Of a stretch of DNA of 64,000 bases, positions 24,306-33,757 are shown one piece after another. The stretch's first letter is position 1, and each line of letters starts with the position of its first letter. The stretch lies in the NCBI RefSeq assembly GCF_039541075.1, contig NZ_BAABFN010000005.1:404525-468524 (forward strand). Reading direction: 5' to 3'. The notes beneath the pieces were generated by a model. That model saw only the letters and a program-made list of their open reading frames with translations. It did not search any database and was not told where the DNA came from. This stretch comes from Compostibacter hankyongensis (GTDB lineage Bacteria > Bacteroidota > Bacteroidia > Chitinophagales > Chitinophagaceae). A program made the position numbers and the translations under genes.

Positions 24306-25005
24306 GGCTTTCGATGAACTCCTTAAAATAGATCAGATCCTGCTGCACCATCTTTTTGAAGACAGGGTTCAGCAGCCTGGAGATATTGCGACCTATGTCT
24401 CCACCCGGAGCCCGGTAGGTGATCATGATATCGAGCGCCGTTCCCTGTGCGCCCAGCGCGTCGGAAAAGGTGACCTTGCCGGCATTTTCTATTACGGAAT
24501 CCCTGACCGATTTCCAGCTCAGCATCTTATTGGTTTCCTCCTTTACGATCTCGGCATCCCAGCCGATGCGGCCGAGGTTGCCGGGCAGCTCCAGCTCCCA
24601 ATGGGAAAGACCCGGCGATGTTTCCTTTACCGAAGAAAGGTGGCGCATAAACGCAGGCAGGTGCTCCAGCTCACGCCAGAAAGCATATACTTCTTCCACG
24701 GGTTTGTTTACGATAAGCGAAGTCCGGATGTTGACAGAGCGGGGCTTCCGGCCCTGTTTTCCGAGACAGGTATACAGCAGGCTGTGACCGCTAAGGCCCC
24801 GGTAAAGCAGGAAAGCGCCGGCGATACCGTTGCGGATGTTCCGCCCGCAAAACGGCCGGCTTTTAAAGGCCGAAGCCAGCAGCCAGGACCCGGCAATAAC
24901 AGAAATGGTCCTTTCGGTGTCGCCTATATTTACCGTGTTCATCTCCCCAACAGAAGGACAACCGGATAAGTCTTTGTCTTCATCGGTAACGTGCAACGCT
25001 GTCAT
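24301..25005 (-). CDS. Membrane protein with SRPBCC (cyclase/coenzyme Q-binding fold) domain
   Basis: A 234-residue protein. Residues about 20-80 resemble the DUF2892-type membrane segment (NIGDTERTISVIAGSWLLASA, GIAGAFLLYRGLSGHSLLY). Residues about 90-230 form an SRPBCC domain beginning NIRTSLIVNKPVEEVYAFWRELEHLPAFM, a hydrophobic-ligand-binding fold. The start at 25005 was chosen because upstream residues look non-coding. It is followed, in the upstream direction of the same strand, by the DUF2231-Rieske gene with 28 bases between. The ligand is unknown. Confidence 0.82.
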   Translation of the reverse strand: MTALHVTDEDKDLSGCPSVGEMNTVNIGDTERTISVIAGSWLLASAFKSRPFCGRNIRNGIAGAFLLYRGLSGHSLLYTCLGKQGRKPRSVNIRTSLIVNKPVEEVYAFWRELEHLPAFMRHLSSVKETSPGLSHWELELPGNLGRIGWDAEIVKEETNKMLSWKSVRDSVIENAGKVTFSDALGAQGTALDIMITYRAPGGDIGRNISRLLNPVFKKMVQQDLIYFKEFIESR

Positions 25006-25033
25006 GGTTCGTTTTTTTACAGTAAAAAATAGT

Positions 25034-25822
25034 TTAGAGGCCGCTGAGATAAAGTTTCCCGTTGCGCAGCGCTGTGGCGTAGGTGCCGATCTTTTCCTGT
25101 GCCGGTCCTGCACGAACCTCGCCGGTATTTACATCAAACTGCGAGCCGTGCCAAGGACACTGCACCGTTCCACATATCATGGCGCCGCCGGCCAACGAGC
25201 CGCCTTTATGGGAGCAATGATCATCAAATGCTGCAAATCCCTGCTCCGTCCTGGCTATTACGATGCGCTTTCCGCCGGCATGCACCAGCCTCATCTGGTT
25301 CACCTTCAGCGCTCCGGCACCGGGAATTTCCAGCTGTCCGTTGCTCACCACGGGATACAGCTCCTTCCATTTACCGGCTTCCGCATACCGGGGATCTATC
25401 CCGATCTGGTTGCGATAGACCAGGGTACCCCCCATCCAGGCGGCACAAAACAAAAATATCATCCCGATGATCTCCAGACCCAGCAGGACAGCGATCACGA
25501 TGCCTTCCGACTGCAGACGGTAAAACAGCGCAGCCGCGAAAAATACCAGGGCCGTTCCGTTGAGCAGACCGTGACTAATACCGCGCTTCTTGGCGGAGCT
25601 GCGGGGCGGCACCGTTTGGGTAAGGTCGATCATTCCGGGTACTGCAGCCAGCAACCCGCAAAACAAACCTGCGATCTCAAGATAGAGTGCAGTATCATAC
25701 AGGCTGGGATCCGCGATCCAGCCCAGCACATCAAAAACGAGGGTACCGGTAAAAAAAGCAATCGGGAACCCGACCAGGATGGGATGCAGCGGATGTCCTT
25801 TTATATTTGCCCTGCTTTTCAT
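25034..25822 (-). CDS. DUF2231 membrane domain fused to a Rieske 2Fe-2S domain
   Basis: A 262-residue protein. Residues 1-150 are a DUF2231-type domain with four hydrophobic helices, beginning KGHPLHPILVGFPIAFF. Residues about 165-262 form a Rieske domain with C-x-H (DHCSHKGG) and C-x2-H (QCPWHGSQFD) ligands, so it should hold a 2Fe-2S cluster. The fusion suggests a membrane electron-transfer role. The start at 25822 was chosen over 25855. It lies directly upstream of the SRPBCC gene, so a shared function at the membrane is plausible. Confidence 0.9.
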   Translation of the reverse strand: MKSRANIKGHPLHPILVGFPIAFFTGTLVFDVLGWIADPSLYDTALYLEIAGLFCGLLAAVPGMIDLTQTVPPRSSAKKRGISHGLLNGTALVFFAAALFYRLQSEGIVIAVLLGLEIIGMIFLFCAAWMGGTLVYRNQIGIDPRYAEAGKWKELYPVVSNGQLEIPGAGALKVNQMRLVHAGGKRIVIARTEQGFAAFDDHCSHKGGSLAGGAMICGTVQCPWHGSQFDVNTGEVRAGPAQEKIGTYATALRNGKLYLSGL

Positions 25823-25903
25823 GATGTAGGTACGTTTACAACCTGAAAAAGACAAAAACTATACCGCTTACGGAAGAGACTATGGGCAGAAGTACAAAAA
25901 GAG

Positions 25904-26680
25904 TTATCCTTTACCGAAAAGCGCCTTATAAATGGCCTGGCCCCAGTAGCGGCCCAGGGCAATGGCCCCCTGATGATTGGGATGCAGGTAAAAGGTGCCC
26001 TGGTGCCCCCGTTCCGCCTGGAAGTCGGTCTGAAAATGCTGCTTAAAATACTCAAAGGCCTGTTTGTCCCCGATGAAGACCCGGCCGGGATGGGAAGCGG
26101 CATACGCATCTACCAGCCGGTCAATTTCCGGGAAATAGGTTTGCAGCCGCGTCAGGCCGGCCTGAAGATAACGGGCGCCGTTATAGGTATTCGGGCTGTA
26201 CCAGATAGGATAATTAAGTACGATCTTACACCGCGGATAAGCCTCCAGAAGATGGTCGGTAATGGTTCTGAGGTTCGCCCGGTAAGCGGCGGGCGATACG
26301 GGAGATCCGTGGGGACCTTTTTCGGCGCTGTCATTGGTGCCCAGCATGACGGAAAATACCAGCTGGCCGTCCGGCTGCTTTTTGAATATATCCGCGGCCG
26401 TTATAACCCGGTTGTAGGATGCAGTAGCAGGAAGGAAATCCAGGGTGGTAAATCCGCTTACGCCCTGGTTGGAGAAATTCACCTCCCCCACTCCGCGTTG
26501 TTTCCGGAGAAAGGCGCAGGCAGATACGGGAGGAGCCTCTTTATCGGGGCTTTTCAGTCCTGCCCCATGGGTAATGCTGTCTCCGATAAAGACGATATTC
26601 AGCTTTGTCTTTTCTTTTAGGGAAAAAGAGCACAGGGAAAAGACAAGCAGCAGGGCTGCGGTCACTTTTCTGCCGGTCAT
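25904..26680 (-). CDS. Exported SGNH/GDSL-type hydrolase
   Basis: A 258-residue esterase or deacetylase. The N-terminal signal peptide (RKVTAALLLVFSLCSFS) predicts export. Block I is FIGDSITHG with nucleophile Ser35, a GTND block III (VMLGTNDS) follows, and block V is HPNHQG with the catalytic His. Such enzymes often remove acetyl groups from carbohydrates, but the substrate is not visible. It starts 11 bases downstream of the sugar transporter gene, in a same-strand run with the receiver and hemH. Confidence 0.87.
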   Translation of the reverse strand: MTGRKVTAALLLVFSLCSFSLKEKTKLNIVFIGDSITHGAGLKSPDKEAPPVSACAFLRKQRGVGEVNFSNQGVSGFTTLDFLPATASYNRVITAADIFKKQPDGQLVFSVMLGTNDSAEKGPHGSPVSPAAYRANLRTITDHLLEAYPRCKIVLNYPIWYSPNTYNGARYLQAGLTRLQTYFPEIDRLVDAYAASHPGRVFIGDKQAFEYFKQHFQTDFQAERGHQGTFYLHPNHQGAIALGRYWGQAIYKALFGKG

Positions 26681-26691
26681 CAGTTATGATT

Positions 26692-28053
26692 TTAAAGGTT
26701 AGATACTGGAGTCGTCCGTATATAATGTTCTTCTATGCTTTCAAGCGCCACGCCTTTTGTTTCAAAAATATAGCGGCTTACAAAAAGGATCATGCCCGCG
26801 TTGATCAGGCCGTATGCAAAAAAGGTCGCCGCCGCCCCAAGCCCGGAAAGCATGATCGGGAAGGTATAGGACACGATAGCATTGGACACCCAGTTTCCGA
26901 AGATGGCAAAAGAGGTAGCGCTACCCCTTATCCTGTTCGGAAAGATCTCGGCCACATATACCCATAACACGGCGCCCCAGGTACAGGCAAAGGCGCCGAT
27001 ATATATGAAGATGGTGATCAGCACAAAATAATTATCGAGGTTTTCCCGGTAAAACAGCCATCCGATCACCAGCATGCAGCAGCCCATCACCGCCGAGCCG
27101 CCCAGGAGCAGCTTTTTTCTGCCCACCCGGTCGATCAGGGCAAAGGCCACCAGGGTAAAGATGAGGTTGACAATACCCGTCAGCAGGGTCTGGAAAAGCA
27201 CGCTTCCGCCCATATGCGTTTTTTCGAAGATCAGCGGGGCATAATAAAAGATGATGTTGATCCCGGTAAGCTGGGCAATGGCCGCAAAGACAAATCCGAT
27301 AAAAACCACTTTCCGGTAACGCGGCGAAAATATCTCGGAGAATTTCACCTTGCGGGCCGCCTTGCTGATATCGGCCTGCACTATCTCGACCTCCGCATCC
27401 GCCGCCGCGGCAAAGTATATCCTGCCGAATATACGCCTGGCCTGCTGCACGCGGTCCTTCAGAATAAGCCAGCGCGGACTTTCCGGCACAAACAAAAGCA
27501 AAAAGAAAAATACCACGGAGGGAATGAGCGCCGCCGCCAGCATATAACGCCACTGGTTATCCGCAGTTATCAACTCCGAAGCGGTATTGGCAATAAGATA
27601 ATTGGAGATAAAGGAAACCAGGATACCCAGCACGATCGCCAGCTGCTGCAGCATGCCCAGACGGCCGCGGACACCCGCAGGCGCTATCTCCGAAATATAA
27701 ATGGGAGCCAGCGCAGAAGCCATCCCGATAGCCAGCCCCCCGATAAAGCGGTAGATGACCAGCTCGCTGAAGCTGCCCGCGATGCCGCAGCCCAGCGCGG
27801 CCACCACATAGAGCAGCGCGGTGACCAGCATCATTTTTTTCCGGCCAAAATAATCGGACAGCCGCCCGGCAAAAAAGGCGCCGGGTATGCACCCTATCGA
27901 CGCCGCGGCCACCAGGCCGCCGATCTCGGCATCGCTCAGCTCAAAATAATGTCTTAACGTCTGTAAAGTACCGGCAATTACCGCCGTATCAAAGCCAAAC
28001 AATAACCCGCCAAGGGCAGCGACGGCGGAGATAATAATGGTGTAAAATTTCAT
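26692..28053 (-). CDS. Sugar:proton symporter, MFS sugar porter family (XylE-like)
   Basis: A 453-residue inner-membrane transporter with about 12 hydrophobic helices. Family signatures are FGFDTAVIAGT (TM1), DYFGRKKMML (loop 2-3), IYISEIAPAGVRGRLG, PESPRWLI, DRVGRKKLLL (loop 8-9) and the C-terminal ETKGVALESIE. These match proton-driven xylose, arabinose or galactose symporters. The exact sugar cannot be read. It is followed by the SGNH hydrolase after 11 bases. Confidence 0.93.
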   Translation of the reverse strand: MKFYTIIISAVAALGGLLFGFDTAVIAGTLQTLRHYFELSDAEIGGLVAAASIGCIPGAFFAGRLSDYFGRKKMMLVTALLYVVAALGCGIAGSFSELVIYRFIGGLAIGMASALAPIYISEIAPAGVRGRLGMLQQLAIVLGILVSFISNYLIANTASELITADNQWRYMLAAALIPSVVFFFLLLFVPESPRWLILKDRVQQARRIFGRIYFAAAADAEVEIVQADISKAARKVKFSEIFSPRYRKVVFIGFVFAAIAQLTGINIIFYYAPLIFEKTHMGGSVLFQTLLTGIVNLIFTLVAFALIDRVGRKKLLLGGSAVMGCCMLVIGWLFYRENLDNYFVLITIFIYIGAFACTWGAVLWVYVAEIFPNRIRGSATSFAIFGNWVSNAIVSYTFPIMLSGLGAAATFFAYGLINAGMILFVSRYIFETKGVALESIEEHYIRTTPVSNL

Positions 28054-28082
28054 CCGACTGTATGTAATGTAAGCATGTATGA

Positions 28083-28526
28083 TCAGTCTATGCGGTCATC
28101 GGGGATGCAGACGGTCCTGAACCAGTAATCGTTCAGCGCACCGACTACCTTCAGGAGTCCTTCGAAGCTGACCGGTTTTACCAGATAGGAGTTGGCGCCG
28201 ATGGAATAGCACCGGTCCACCTCGCGTCCGTTGCTGGCGGTGGTAAAAACAATGACGGGAATTTTTCTGAGCACCTCGTGCTGCTTGATCTCCTGCAGGG
28301 CCTCCCGCCCGTCTTTCTTGGGCATGTTCAGGTCCAGCAATATGAGCCCGGGAAAGCGGCGGTCTTCCTCCTTTCCGTCCAGTATAGCGGAAAGATGATC
28401 CAGCAGCTCAACCCCGTTATTTACAAACTGTATCTCTCCTTTATATCCCTGTTCCTCAAATGCGCTCTGCAACAGAAATCTGTCATCGGCATCGTCTTCG
28501 GCAATCAAAATAGGCGGTTGTTTCAT
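28083..28526 (-). CDS. Single-domain response regulator (receiver only)
   Basis: A 147-residue CheY-like receiver. Acidic pocket residues are EDDADDRF near the N-terminus, the phospho-acceptor Asp in LLDLNMPKKDG, Thr in VFTTAS, and Lys in YLVKPVS. There is no output domain. It resembles the Rcp1-type receivers paired with hybrid or phytochrome-like kinases. No kinase is adjacent; the neighbours are hemH (28 bases upstream) and the sugar porter. Confidence 0.92.
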   Translation of the reverse strand: MKQPPILIAEDDADDRFLLQSAFEEQGYKGEIQFVNNGVELLDHLSAILDGKEEDRRFPGLILLDLNMPKKDGREALQEIKQHEVLRKIPVIVFTTASNGREVDRCYSIGANSYLVKPVSFEGLLKVVGALNDYWFRTVCIPDDRID

Positions 28527-28554
28527 GCGTGGATACTTTCGCCATTAAAGTTAA

Positions 28555-29610
28555 TCATTCGCCCTGAATAATTTCACCACTTTTCGCGCTCACCTGTTCG
28601 GCCAGGGCGGCCACCCATTCCGGCCGGGTGTTCAGGCAGGGGATCATGGTAAATGATTTACCGCCCGCTTCCATAAAGATGTGCCTGCCCTGCTCGGCGA
28701 TTTCCTCCAGCGTTTCCAGGCAGTCCGATACAAAAGCGGGACATACCACCAGCAGCCGCTTTACGCCTTCCCCCGGCAGCTCGGCGAGGCGCTGCGCCGT
28801 ATAGGGCTTCAGCCACTCCTCACGGCCCAGGCGGGACTGGAAAGACAGGCTGTACCGGTCGGCGGGAAGCTGTAGCCGCCGGGCCACCAAAGCGGTGGTC
28901 CGGTAAACCTGGTGACGGTAACAATACCGGTGTGCGGGAGATGAGGTCGTACAGCAGTCCGGTTGCTGCAGGCAATGCGAACCCGTAATATCCCCCTTGC
29001 GGATATGTCTTTCGGGAACGCCATGATAGCTGAACAGCAGCTGATCGAACGGCTCCTGCAAAAAAGGCCGGATGCTTTCCGCCAGGGCGGCGATATACCA
29101 ATCCTCATCGTAGTAGGGCGGAATGACCCTCAGCCGGAACGGGTATTTTTTTTTCTGATATATCTCGCGGGCATATTCTACCGCCGTTTCGTAAGACGAC
29201 ATGGCATAGTGCGGGTAAAGCGGCAGCAATATCACCTCTTCGATATCGGGTATACGCTCCAGCAGCCGGTCAAAAGCCGCCGCGGGATGCGGATCGCCAT
29301 ATCGCATGGCTACCTCTACCGGCACCGGCAGCCGCTGCTGTAGCTGCTGCTGCAGCTGTTCCGTCAGCACGATCAGAGGGGAACCTTCTTTCCACCAGAT
29401 GGTTTTATAAGCCTCCGCCGATTTGGGCGCCCGGAACGGAACGATGATGCCCTTCACCAGCAAGGCCCGCAGCAGATAGGGATAGTCGATAACCCGCTTA
29501 TCCATCAGGAATTCTTTCAGGTAGCGCCTCACATCCGGGACGGCCGTGGATACCGGCGATCCCAGGTTCATCAGTAACACGCCATACCTGTTCTCATGTG
29601 TCTGCATCAT
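28555..29610 (-). CDS. hemH: Ferrochelatase
   Basis: Inserts Fe(II) into protoporphyrin IX, the last heme step. The 351-residue protein has the catalytic His196 in FSYHGVPERH and Glu299 in DCLETLEEI, with the usual VLLMNLGSP start. Between residues 213 and 230 it carries a Cys cluster (Cys213, Cys219, Cys220, Cys230) that could bind a metal or Fe-S cluster; some bacterial ferrochelatases do hold 2Fe-2S clusters, but with partly different spacing. The first of two Met codons was taken as start. It is divergent from hemA, so all heme genes share one control region. Confidence 0.95.
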   Translation of the reverse strand: MMQTHENRYGVLLMNLGSPVSTAVPDVRRYLKEFLMDKRVIDYPYLLRALLVKGIIVPFRAPKSAEAYKTIWWKEGSPLIVLTEQLQQQLQQRLPVPVEVAMRYGDPHPAAAFDRLLERIPDIEEVILLPLYPHYAMSSYETAVEYAREIYQKKKYPFRLRVIPPYYDEDWYIAALAESIRPFLQEPFDQLLFSYHGVPERHIRKGDITGSHCLQQPDCCTTSSPAHRYCYRHQVYRTTALVARRLQLPADRYSLSFQSRLGREEWLKPYTAQRLAELPGEGVKRLLVVCPAFVSDCLETLEEIAEQGRHIFMEAGGKSFTMIPCLNTRPEWVAALAEQVSAKSGEIIQGE

Positions 29611-29754
29611 GTCTTACCTGTTAAAACCATCGCTATATACGAAACCCGCTGATATTCTCCGCTGTAAAGATCAGTTAATTCGTCTATATTCGAAAATACA
29701 GGGAGAAATGACACATCAATGACAGCCATGCCGGGGGATTTAAAGGTATAGCAG

Positions 29755-29762
29755 TACTTTTG
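29755..29762 (+). promoter_or_regulatory. Bacteroidota -7 element for the heme operon
   Basis: TACTTTTG exactly matches TAnnTTTG and lies 23 bases before the hemA ATG at 29786. No clear -33 TTTG is present at the expected distance. The position rules out a GTG at 29762 as the hemA start. Confidence 0.55.
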
Positions 29763-29785
29763 TGAACGGAATTTCAGGGAAGACA

Positions 29786-31042
29786 ATGGATCAAACACAG
29801 GTAATTACAAAAGAATTATCTCACTTTTTTCTTGCGGGCATCAACTACCGGAAAACCGATGCGGCTATCAGGGGGCGCTTTGCCATCAACAATGAGCAGT
29901 ATGCTAAGATAATCGCCGACGCGCGCACCGAAGGCGTGAATGAAATGTTCATTCTTTCTACCTGCAACCGGACGGAAATATATGGTTTTGCCCATAACGC
30001 CGAACAGCTCATCACCCTGCTCTGCGGGGAAACGTCGGGCGACAAAAGACTTTTTCAGCGGCTTGCCTATGTGCAGCAGGGCGAAGCGGCCGTGCATCAT
30101 CTCTATAAAGTAGGCGTAGGCCTGGATTCGCAGATACTGGGCGATTACGAGGTGCCTGCCCAGCTGAAAAACGCCGCCCGCTTTGCCAAGGAGGCCGGCA
30201 GCCTCGGCACCTTTACCGAAAGGATGATCAACAGCATTCTCCAGGTATCCAAGGTGGTCAAGAACGAAACAAAGCTGAGTTCCGGTACCGTATCGGTGGC
30301 CTTTGCCGCTGTGCAATACCTGAAAAAAATCGAAGACATCGCCAGCAAAAAAATCCTCCTGCTGGGCGTGGGTAAGATCGGGCGCAACACCTGTAAAAAC
30401 ATGATCTCCCTGCTCGGCACCCGGAATATCACGCTCATCAACCGGACCAATCAGGTAGCCACCGGCTTTGCCCTGGAAAAGGGAATCCGGTTTGCCCCGT
30501 ACGAAGCGCTGGAAAAAAATATCCGCGAAACAGACATCCTGCTTGTGGCCACCAATGCGCCGCAGCCTACCGTTCTTAAAGCGCACTTCGGAAATACCAC
30601 CGCGCCCAAAACCATTATCGACCTGTCCATTCCCCGCAACGTGGAGGAAAGCGTGACCGCGCTGCCCGGTATTTCCCTCATCAATGTGGACGAGCTGTCC
30701 AAAGTACAGGACGAAACTTTGCAAAAACGGCAGGAAGAAGTTCCCAAGGCGCGGAACATCATCCGCGAACACATGGATGATTTCCTGTACTGGTACCGGA
30801 TGCGGAAACATGCAGTGGTACTGCAGGCGGTAAAGAATAAGCTGGAGACCATCCATGTACAGGAGATCAAAAACCAGAAAAGTCCCCTGCAGTATCATCC
30901 GGACGATGTCAACGAGATATCTTCCCGCATCATACAAAAAGTAATCAACCTCCTCGCCGGCCGGGTCCGGCAGATGAACGGCCATTCCGAGGCCTATCTC
31001 CAGATGCTCAGCGAGCTGTTTGAAACCCCCGTTAAAGAATAA
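29786..31042 (+). CDS. hemA: Glutamyl-tRNA reductase
   Basis: First committed step of the C5 heme pathway: reduces glutamyl-tRNA(Glu) to glutamate-1-semialdehyde with NADPH. The 418-residue protein has catalytic Cys60 in LSTCNRTEIYG, the substrate loop YRKTDAAIRGRF, a Rossmann domain (KILLLGVGKIGRNTCKN, then LINRT), and the C-terminal helical dimer domain. The ATG at 29786 was chosen because the -7 element at 29755-29762 excludes longer forms. It opens the operon hemA-C-D-E-F-B-L. Confidence 0.96.
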   Translation: MDQTQVITKELSHFFLAGINYRKTDAAIRGRFAINNEQYAKIIADARTEGVNEMFILSTCNRTEIYGFAHNAEQLITLLCGETSGDKRLFQRLAYVQQGEAAVHHLYKVGVGLDSQILGDYEVPAQLKNAARFAKEAGSLGTFTERMINSILQVSKVVKNETKLSSGTVSVAFAAVQYLKKIEDIASKKILLLGVGKIGRNTCKNMISLLGTRNITLINRTNQVATGFALEKGIRFAPYEALEKNIRETDILLVATNAPQPTVLKAHFGNTTAPKTIIDLSIPRNVEESVTALPGISLINVDELSKVQDETLQKRQEEVPKARNIIREHMDDFLYWYRMRKHAVVLQAVKNKLETIHVQEIKNQKSPLQYHPDDVNEISSRIIQKVINLLAGRVRQMNGHSEAYLQMLSELFETPVKE

Positions 31043-31044
31043 GC

Positions 31045-31992
31045 ATGGCGTCAGTAATCCGCATCGGAACGCGGGACAGCCGTTTAGCCGTATGGCAGGC
31101 CTCCCTGGTAAAACAGCTGCTGTTCCAGCAGGGGCAGGAAGCAATACTGGTTCCCGTGAAAAGCGAAGGAGACCGGGATCAGCGTACACCGCTCTATGCA
31201 ATGGGCGTGCAGGGCGTTTTTACCCGTGTGCTCGATGCCGCCCTGCTGAATGACCGCATCGATGTGGCCGTTCATTCCATGAAAGACGTACCGGTGCAGC
31301 TCCCGGAAGGTATTACAGCGGGGGCCATACTGCCGCGCGCCTCGTACCACGACCTGCTGGTATTTAAAGACAGCGTTCTTCCTGAGCACCTCGAACGGCT
31401 GAAGAACGGCATTCCTCTTCCGGAAGCAACGCTGACCATCGCTACGGGCAGCGTGCGCCGGAAAGCGCAGTGGCTGCAACGCTATCCTCATCATATTCTT
31501 GAGCCGCTACGGGGGAATGTGCAGACCCGGCTGCAAAAACTACGGGACAACAGCTGGCACGGCGCCATCTTTGCAGCCGCCGGTCTTGAACGCATCGACA
31601 GCCGTCCGGAAAACGCCTTCACGCTGGACTGGATGCTGCCGGCCCCCGCGCAGGGCGCCATCCTGATAGCCTGCCGGGAAGACGATGCTCCACTGAGGGA
31701 GCTATGCGACAAGCTGAACGATCCCGAAACAGAACTGTGCGTGACAGAGGAGCGGGACTTTCTGGCTACCCTCCTGGGAGGCTGCTCCACCCCCATCAGC
31801 GCACATGCGTATGTACAGGAGGGAAAGCTGTTTTTCAAAGGAAATATCTGCAGCCCGGACGGCAGGGATTGCCTGGACGTCGCCTGTGAATCGCCGCTGG
31901 CAGCAGCCCGGTTCACGGGCAGAAAGGCAGGAGAGCAACTGCTCGGCCAGGGCGGCGACCACATCGTAGCAAAAATAAAAAATGCCGGATGA
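31045..31992 (+). CDS. hemC: Hydroxymethylbilane synthase (porphobilinogen deaminase)
   Basis: Joins four porphobilinogens into hydroxymethylbilane. The 315-residue protein has IRIGTRDSRLAVWQA at the N-terminus, HSMKDVP with the conserved Lys-Asp, and GGCSTPI with the Cys near residue 247 that holds the dipyrromethane cofactor. It starts 2 bases after hemA ends and its end overlaps hemD by 11 bases, which indicates translational coupling. Confidence 0.96.
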   Translation: MASVIRIGTRDSRLAVWQASLVKQLLFQQGQEAILVPVKSEGDRDQRTPLYAMGVQGVFTRVLDAALLNDRIDVAVHSMKDVPVQLPEGITAGAILPRASYHDLLVFKDSVLPEHLERLKNGIPLPEATLTIATGSVRRKAQWLQRYPHHILEPLRGNVQTRLQKLRDNSWHGAIFAAAGLERIDSRPENAFTLDWMLPAPAQGAILIACREDDAPLRELCDKLNDPETELCVTEERDFLATLLGGCSTPISAHAYVQEGKLFFKGNICSPDGRDCLDVACESPLAAARFTGRKAGEQLLGQGGDHIVAKIKNAG

Positions 31993-32707
31993 ACGCCCCC
32001 ACATATTATGCACCCGCGTACTTGACGACGCCCTGATCCGGTCTGCCGCAGACAAAGGCCTGCAACTGGAATGCCGCCCTTTTATCCGGACCGGCCCCGC
32101 CCTTACTCCTTCCCTGGAACAGACGCTGAAAAGCCTTTTCGGAAAATCCATAACAGCCGTATTTACCAGCGTTCATGCGGTAGAGACCGTAGCGTCCTGC
32201 CCCCCCCGTCCGGGCGGCAGCACCGGCTGGCATATCGCCTGCCTGGCCGGCACCACGCAGACAGCTGCGGCATCCGCTTTCCCCGGCGCAGATATTATTG
32301 CCCTGGGTGCCGACGCCGGAACCCTCGCCGGAGCGCTGCTGGAGGTACCGGGGCTGCAGGAAGTATATTTTTTCTGCGGCAACCTCAGAAGGGATGAGCT
32401 GCCCCGGCGCCTGTCTGCCGCGGGCATAACGGTAAACGAGCTAAAAGTATATGAAACCGTTCCCGTCCCGGCAACCGTCCCGGAAGAATTTGACGGCATC
32501 TGCTTTTTCAGCCCCAGCGCGGTGAAAAGCTTTTTTACACTGAACCGGCTGCCCGCGGCAACCGTATGTTTTGCCATCGGCGGCACTACGGCAAGGGAGC
32601 TGGATGCTTTCACGGGCAACCCTGTCGTCGTCAGCCCGAAGCCGAATGCCGCGCAGCTGCTCGACACCATAGCCGATTATTTTAAAAACAACAACCGACA
32701 CGCATGA
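31982..32707 (+). CDS. hemD: Uroporphyrinogen-III synthase
   Basis: Closes and inverts the D ring of hydroxymethylbilane to give uroporphyrinogen III. The 241-residue protein is divergent in sequence, as the family usually is, but has the two-lobe layout, with VFTSVHAVE in the first lobe and ICFFSPSAVKSFF plus FAIGGTTARELD in the second. Identification rests strongly on its place between hemC and hemE. It overlaps hemC by 11 bases and hemE by 4. Confidence 0.9.
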   Translation: MPDERPHILCTRVLDDALIRSAADKGLQLECRPFIRTGPALTPSLEQTLKSLFGKSITAVFTSVHAVETVASCPPRPGGSTGWHIACLAGTTQTAAASAFPGADIIALGADAGTLAGALLEVPGLQEVYFFCGNLRRDELPRRLSAAGITVNELKVYETVPVPATVPEEFDGICFFSPSAVKSFFTLNRLPAATVCFAIGGTTARELDAFTGNPVVVSPKPNAAQLLDTIADYFKNNNRHA

Positions 32708-33744
32708 CCGCCTTAAAAAACGACCTGTTGCTGCGCACCCTACGCGGTGAAAAAACCGAAAGACCGCCGGTATGGATGATGCGGCAGGCCGGCCGCTACC
32801 TGCCGGATTACCTGAAGCTGAAAGAAAAATATAGCTTTTTTGACCGTGTACAAACGCCTGCGCTGGCCACCGAGATCACCCTGCAGCCGATAGAGCAGAT
32901 CGGGGTGGATGCCGCCATCCTGTTCTCCGATATCCTCGTGATCCCCCAGGCCATGGGTATGGAAGTACAGCTGGTGGAGAACACCGGTCCCGTGCTGCCG
33001 CTGCCGGTGAAAACGGCTACCGATCTGCAGCGTTTATGCATTCCCGATGTAGAAGACCGCCTGCATTATGTCATGGATGCCCTGAAGATGACCCGGGAGG
33101 CCCTGGACGGGCGGGTGCCGCTGATCGGGTTTTCCGGCGCTCCGTGGACCCTGCTGTGCTATATGGTACAGGGCCGGGGCAGCAAAACCTTTGACGAAGC
33201 CAAAATATTCTGCTACACCCAGCCGGAAACGGCGCACCGCCTGCTTCAGATGATCACCGATACGGTCATCGCCTATCTGAAAGCGCAGGTCAGGGCCGGA
33301 GCACAGGTAATACAGCTCTTCGACAGCTGGGCCGGCCTGCTGGGACCGGATGACTTTGAAACCATCAGCCTCTGCTATATCCGGCAGATCGTCAGCGCGC
33401 TGAAGGATGAAGCGCCCCTTATCCTCTTTGCCAAAGGTGCCTGGTATGCACTGGACAGCATGGCGGCGACCGGCGCCCATGCCCTGGGCCTGGACTGGTG
33501 CATCCAGCCGCAGACGGCCCGCAAAGCCGCCGGTGAGCGGGTGGCGCTGCAGGGAAATTTCGATCCGGCAAAGTTGCTGCTGCCGGTAAGCGATCTGAAA
33601 AAAGCTGTCCGGAAAATGCTCCGGGATTTCGGCCCGGATCACTATATTGCCAATCTCGGCCATGGCATTCTTCCGAACGTACCGGTGGATCATGCCCGGG
33701 CATTCGTAGACGAAGTAAAAACATTTAACCGCGAAGCGGTTTAA
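32704..33744 (+). CDS. hemE: Uroporphyrinogen decarboxylase
   Basis: Removes the four acetate carboxyls of uroporphyrinogen III. The 346-residue protein shows the signatures RPPVWMMRQAGRYLPDY (substrate Arg residues) and ILFSDILVIPQAMGM with the catalytic Asp, plus GFSGAPWTL and the C-terminal NLGHGILPNVP. The start ATG overlaps the hemD stop (ATGA). Confidence 0.97.
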   Translation: MTALKNDLLLRTLRGEKTERPPVWMMRQAGRYLPDYLKLKEKYSFFDRVQTPALATEITLQPIEQIGVDAAILFSDILVIPQAMGMEVQLVENTGPVLPLPVKTATDLQRLCIPDVEDRLHYVMDALKMTREALDGRVPLIGFSGAPWTLLCYMVQGRGSKTFDEAKIFCYTQPETAHRLLQMITDTVIAYLKAQVRAGAQVIQLFDSWAGLLGPDDFETISLCYIRQIVSALKDEAPLILFAKGAWYALDSMAATGAHALGLDWCIQPQTARKAAGERVALQGNFDPAKLLLPVSDLKKAVRKMLRDFGPDHYIANLGHGILPNVPVDHARAFVDEVKTFNREAV

Positions 33745-33757
33745 AAAACATATCCGC

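Noticed and set aside
29607..29798. Minus-strand 63-residue frame between hemH and hemA
   Set aside because: It overlaps the heme control region and hemH start and has no family features.
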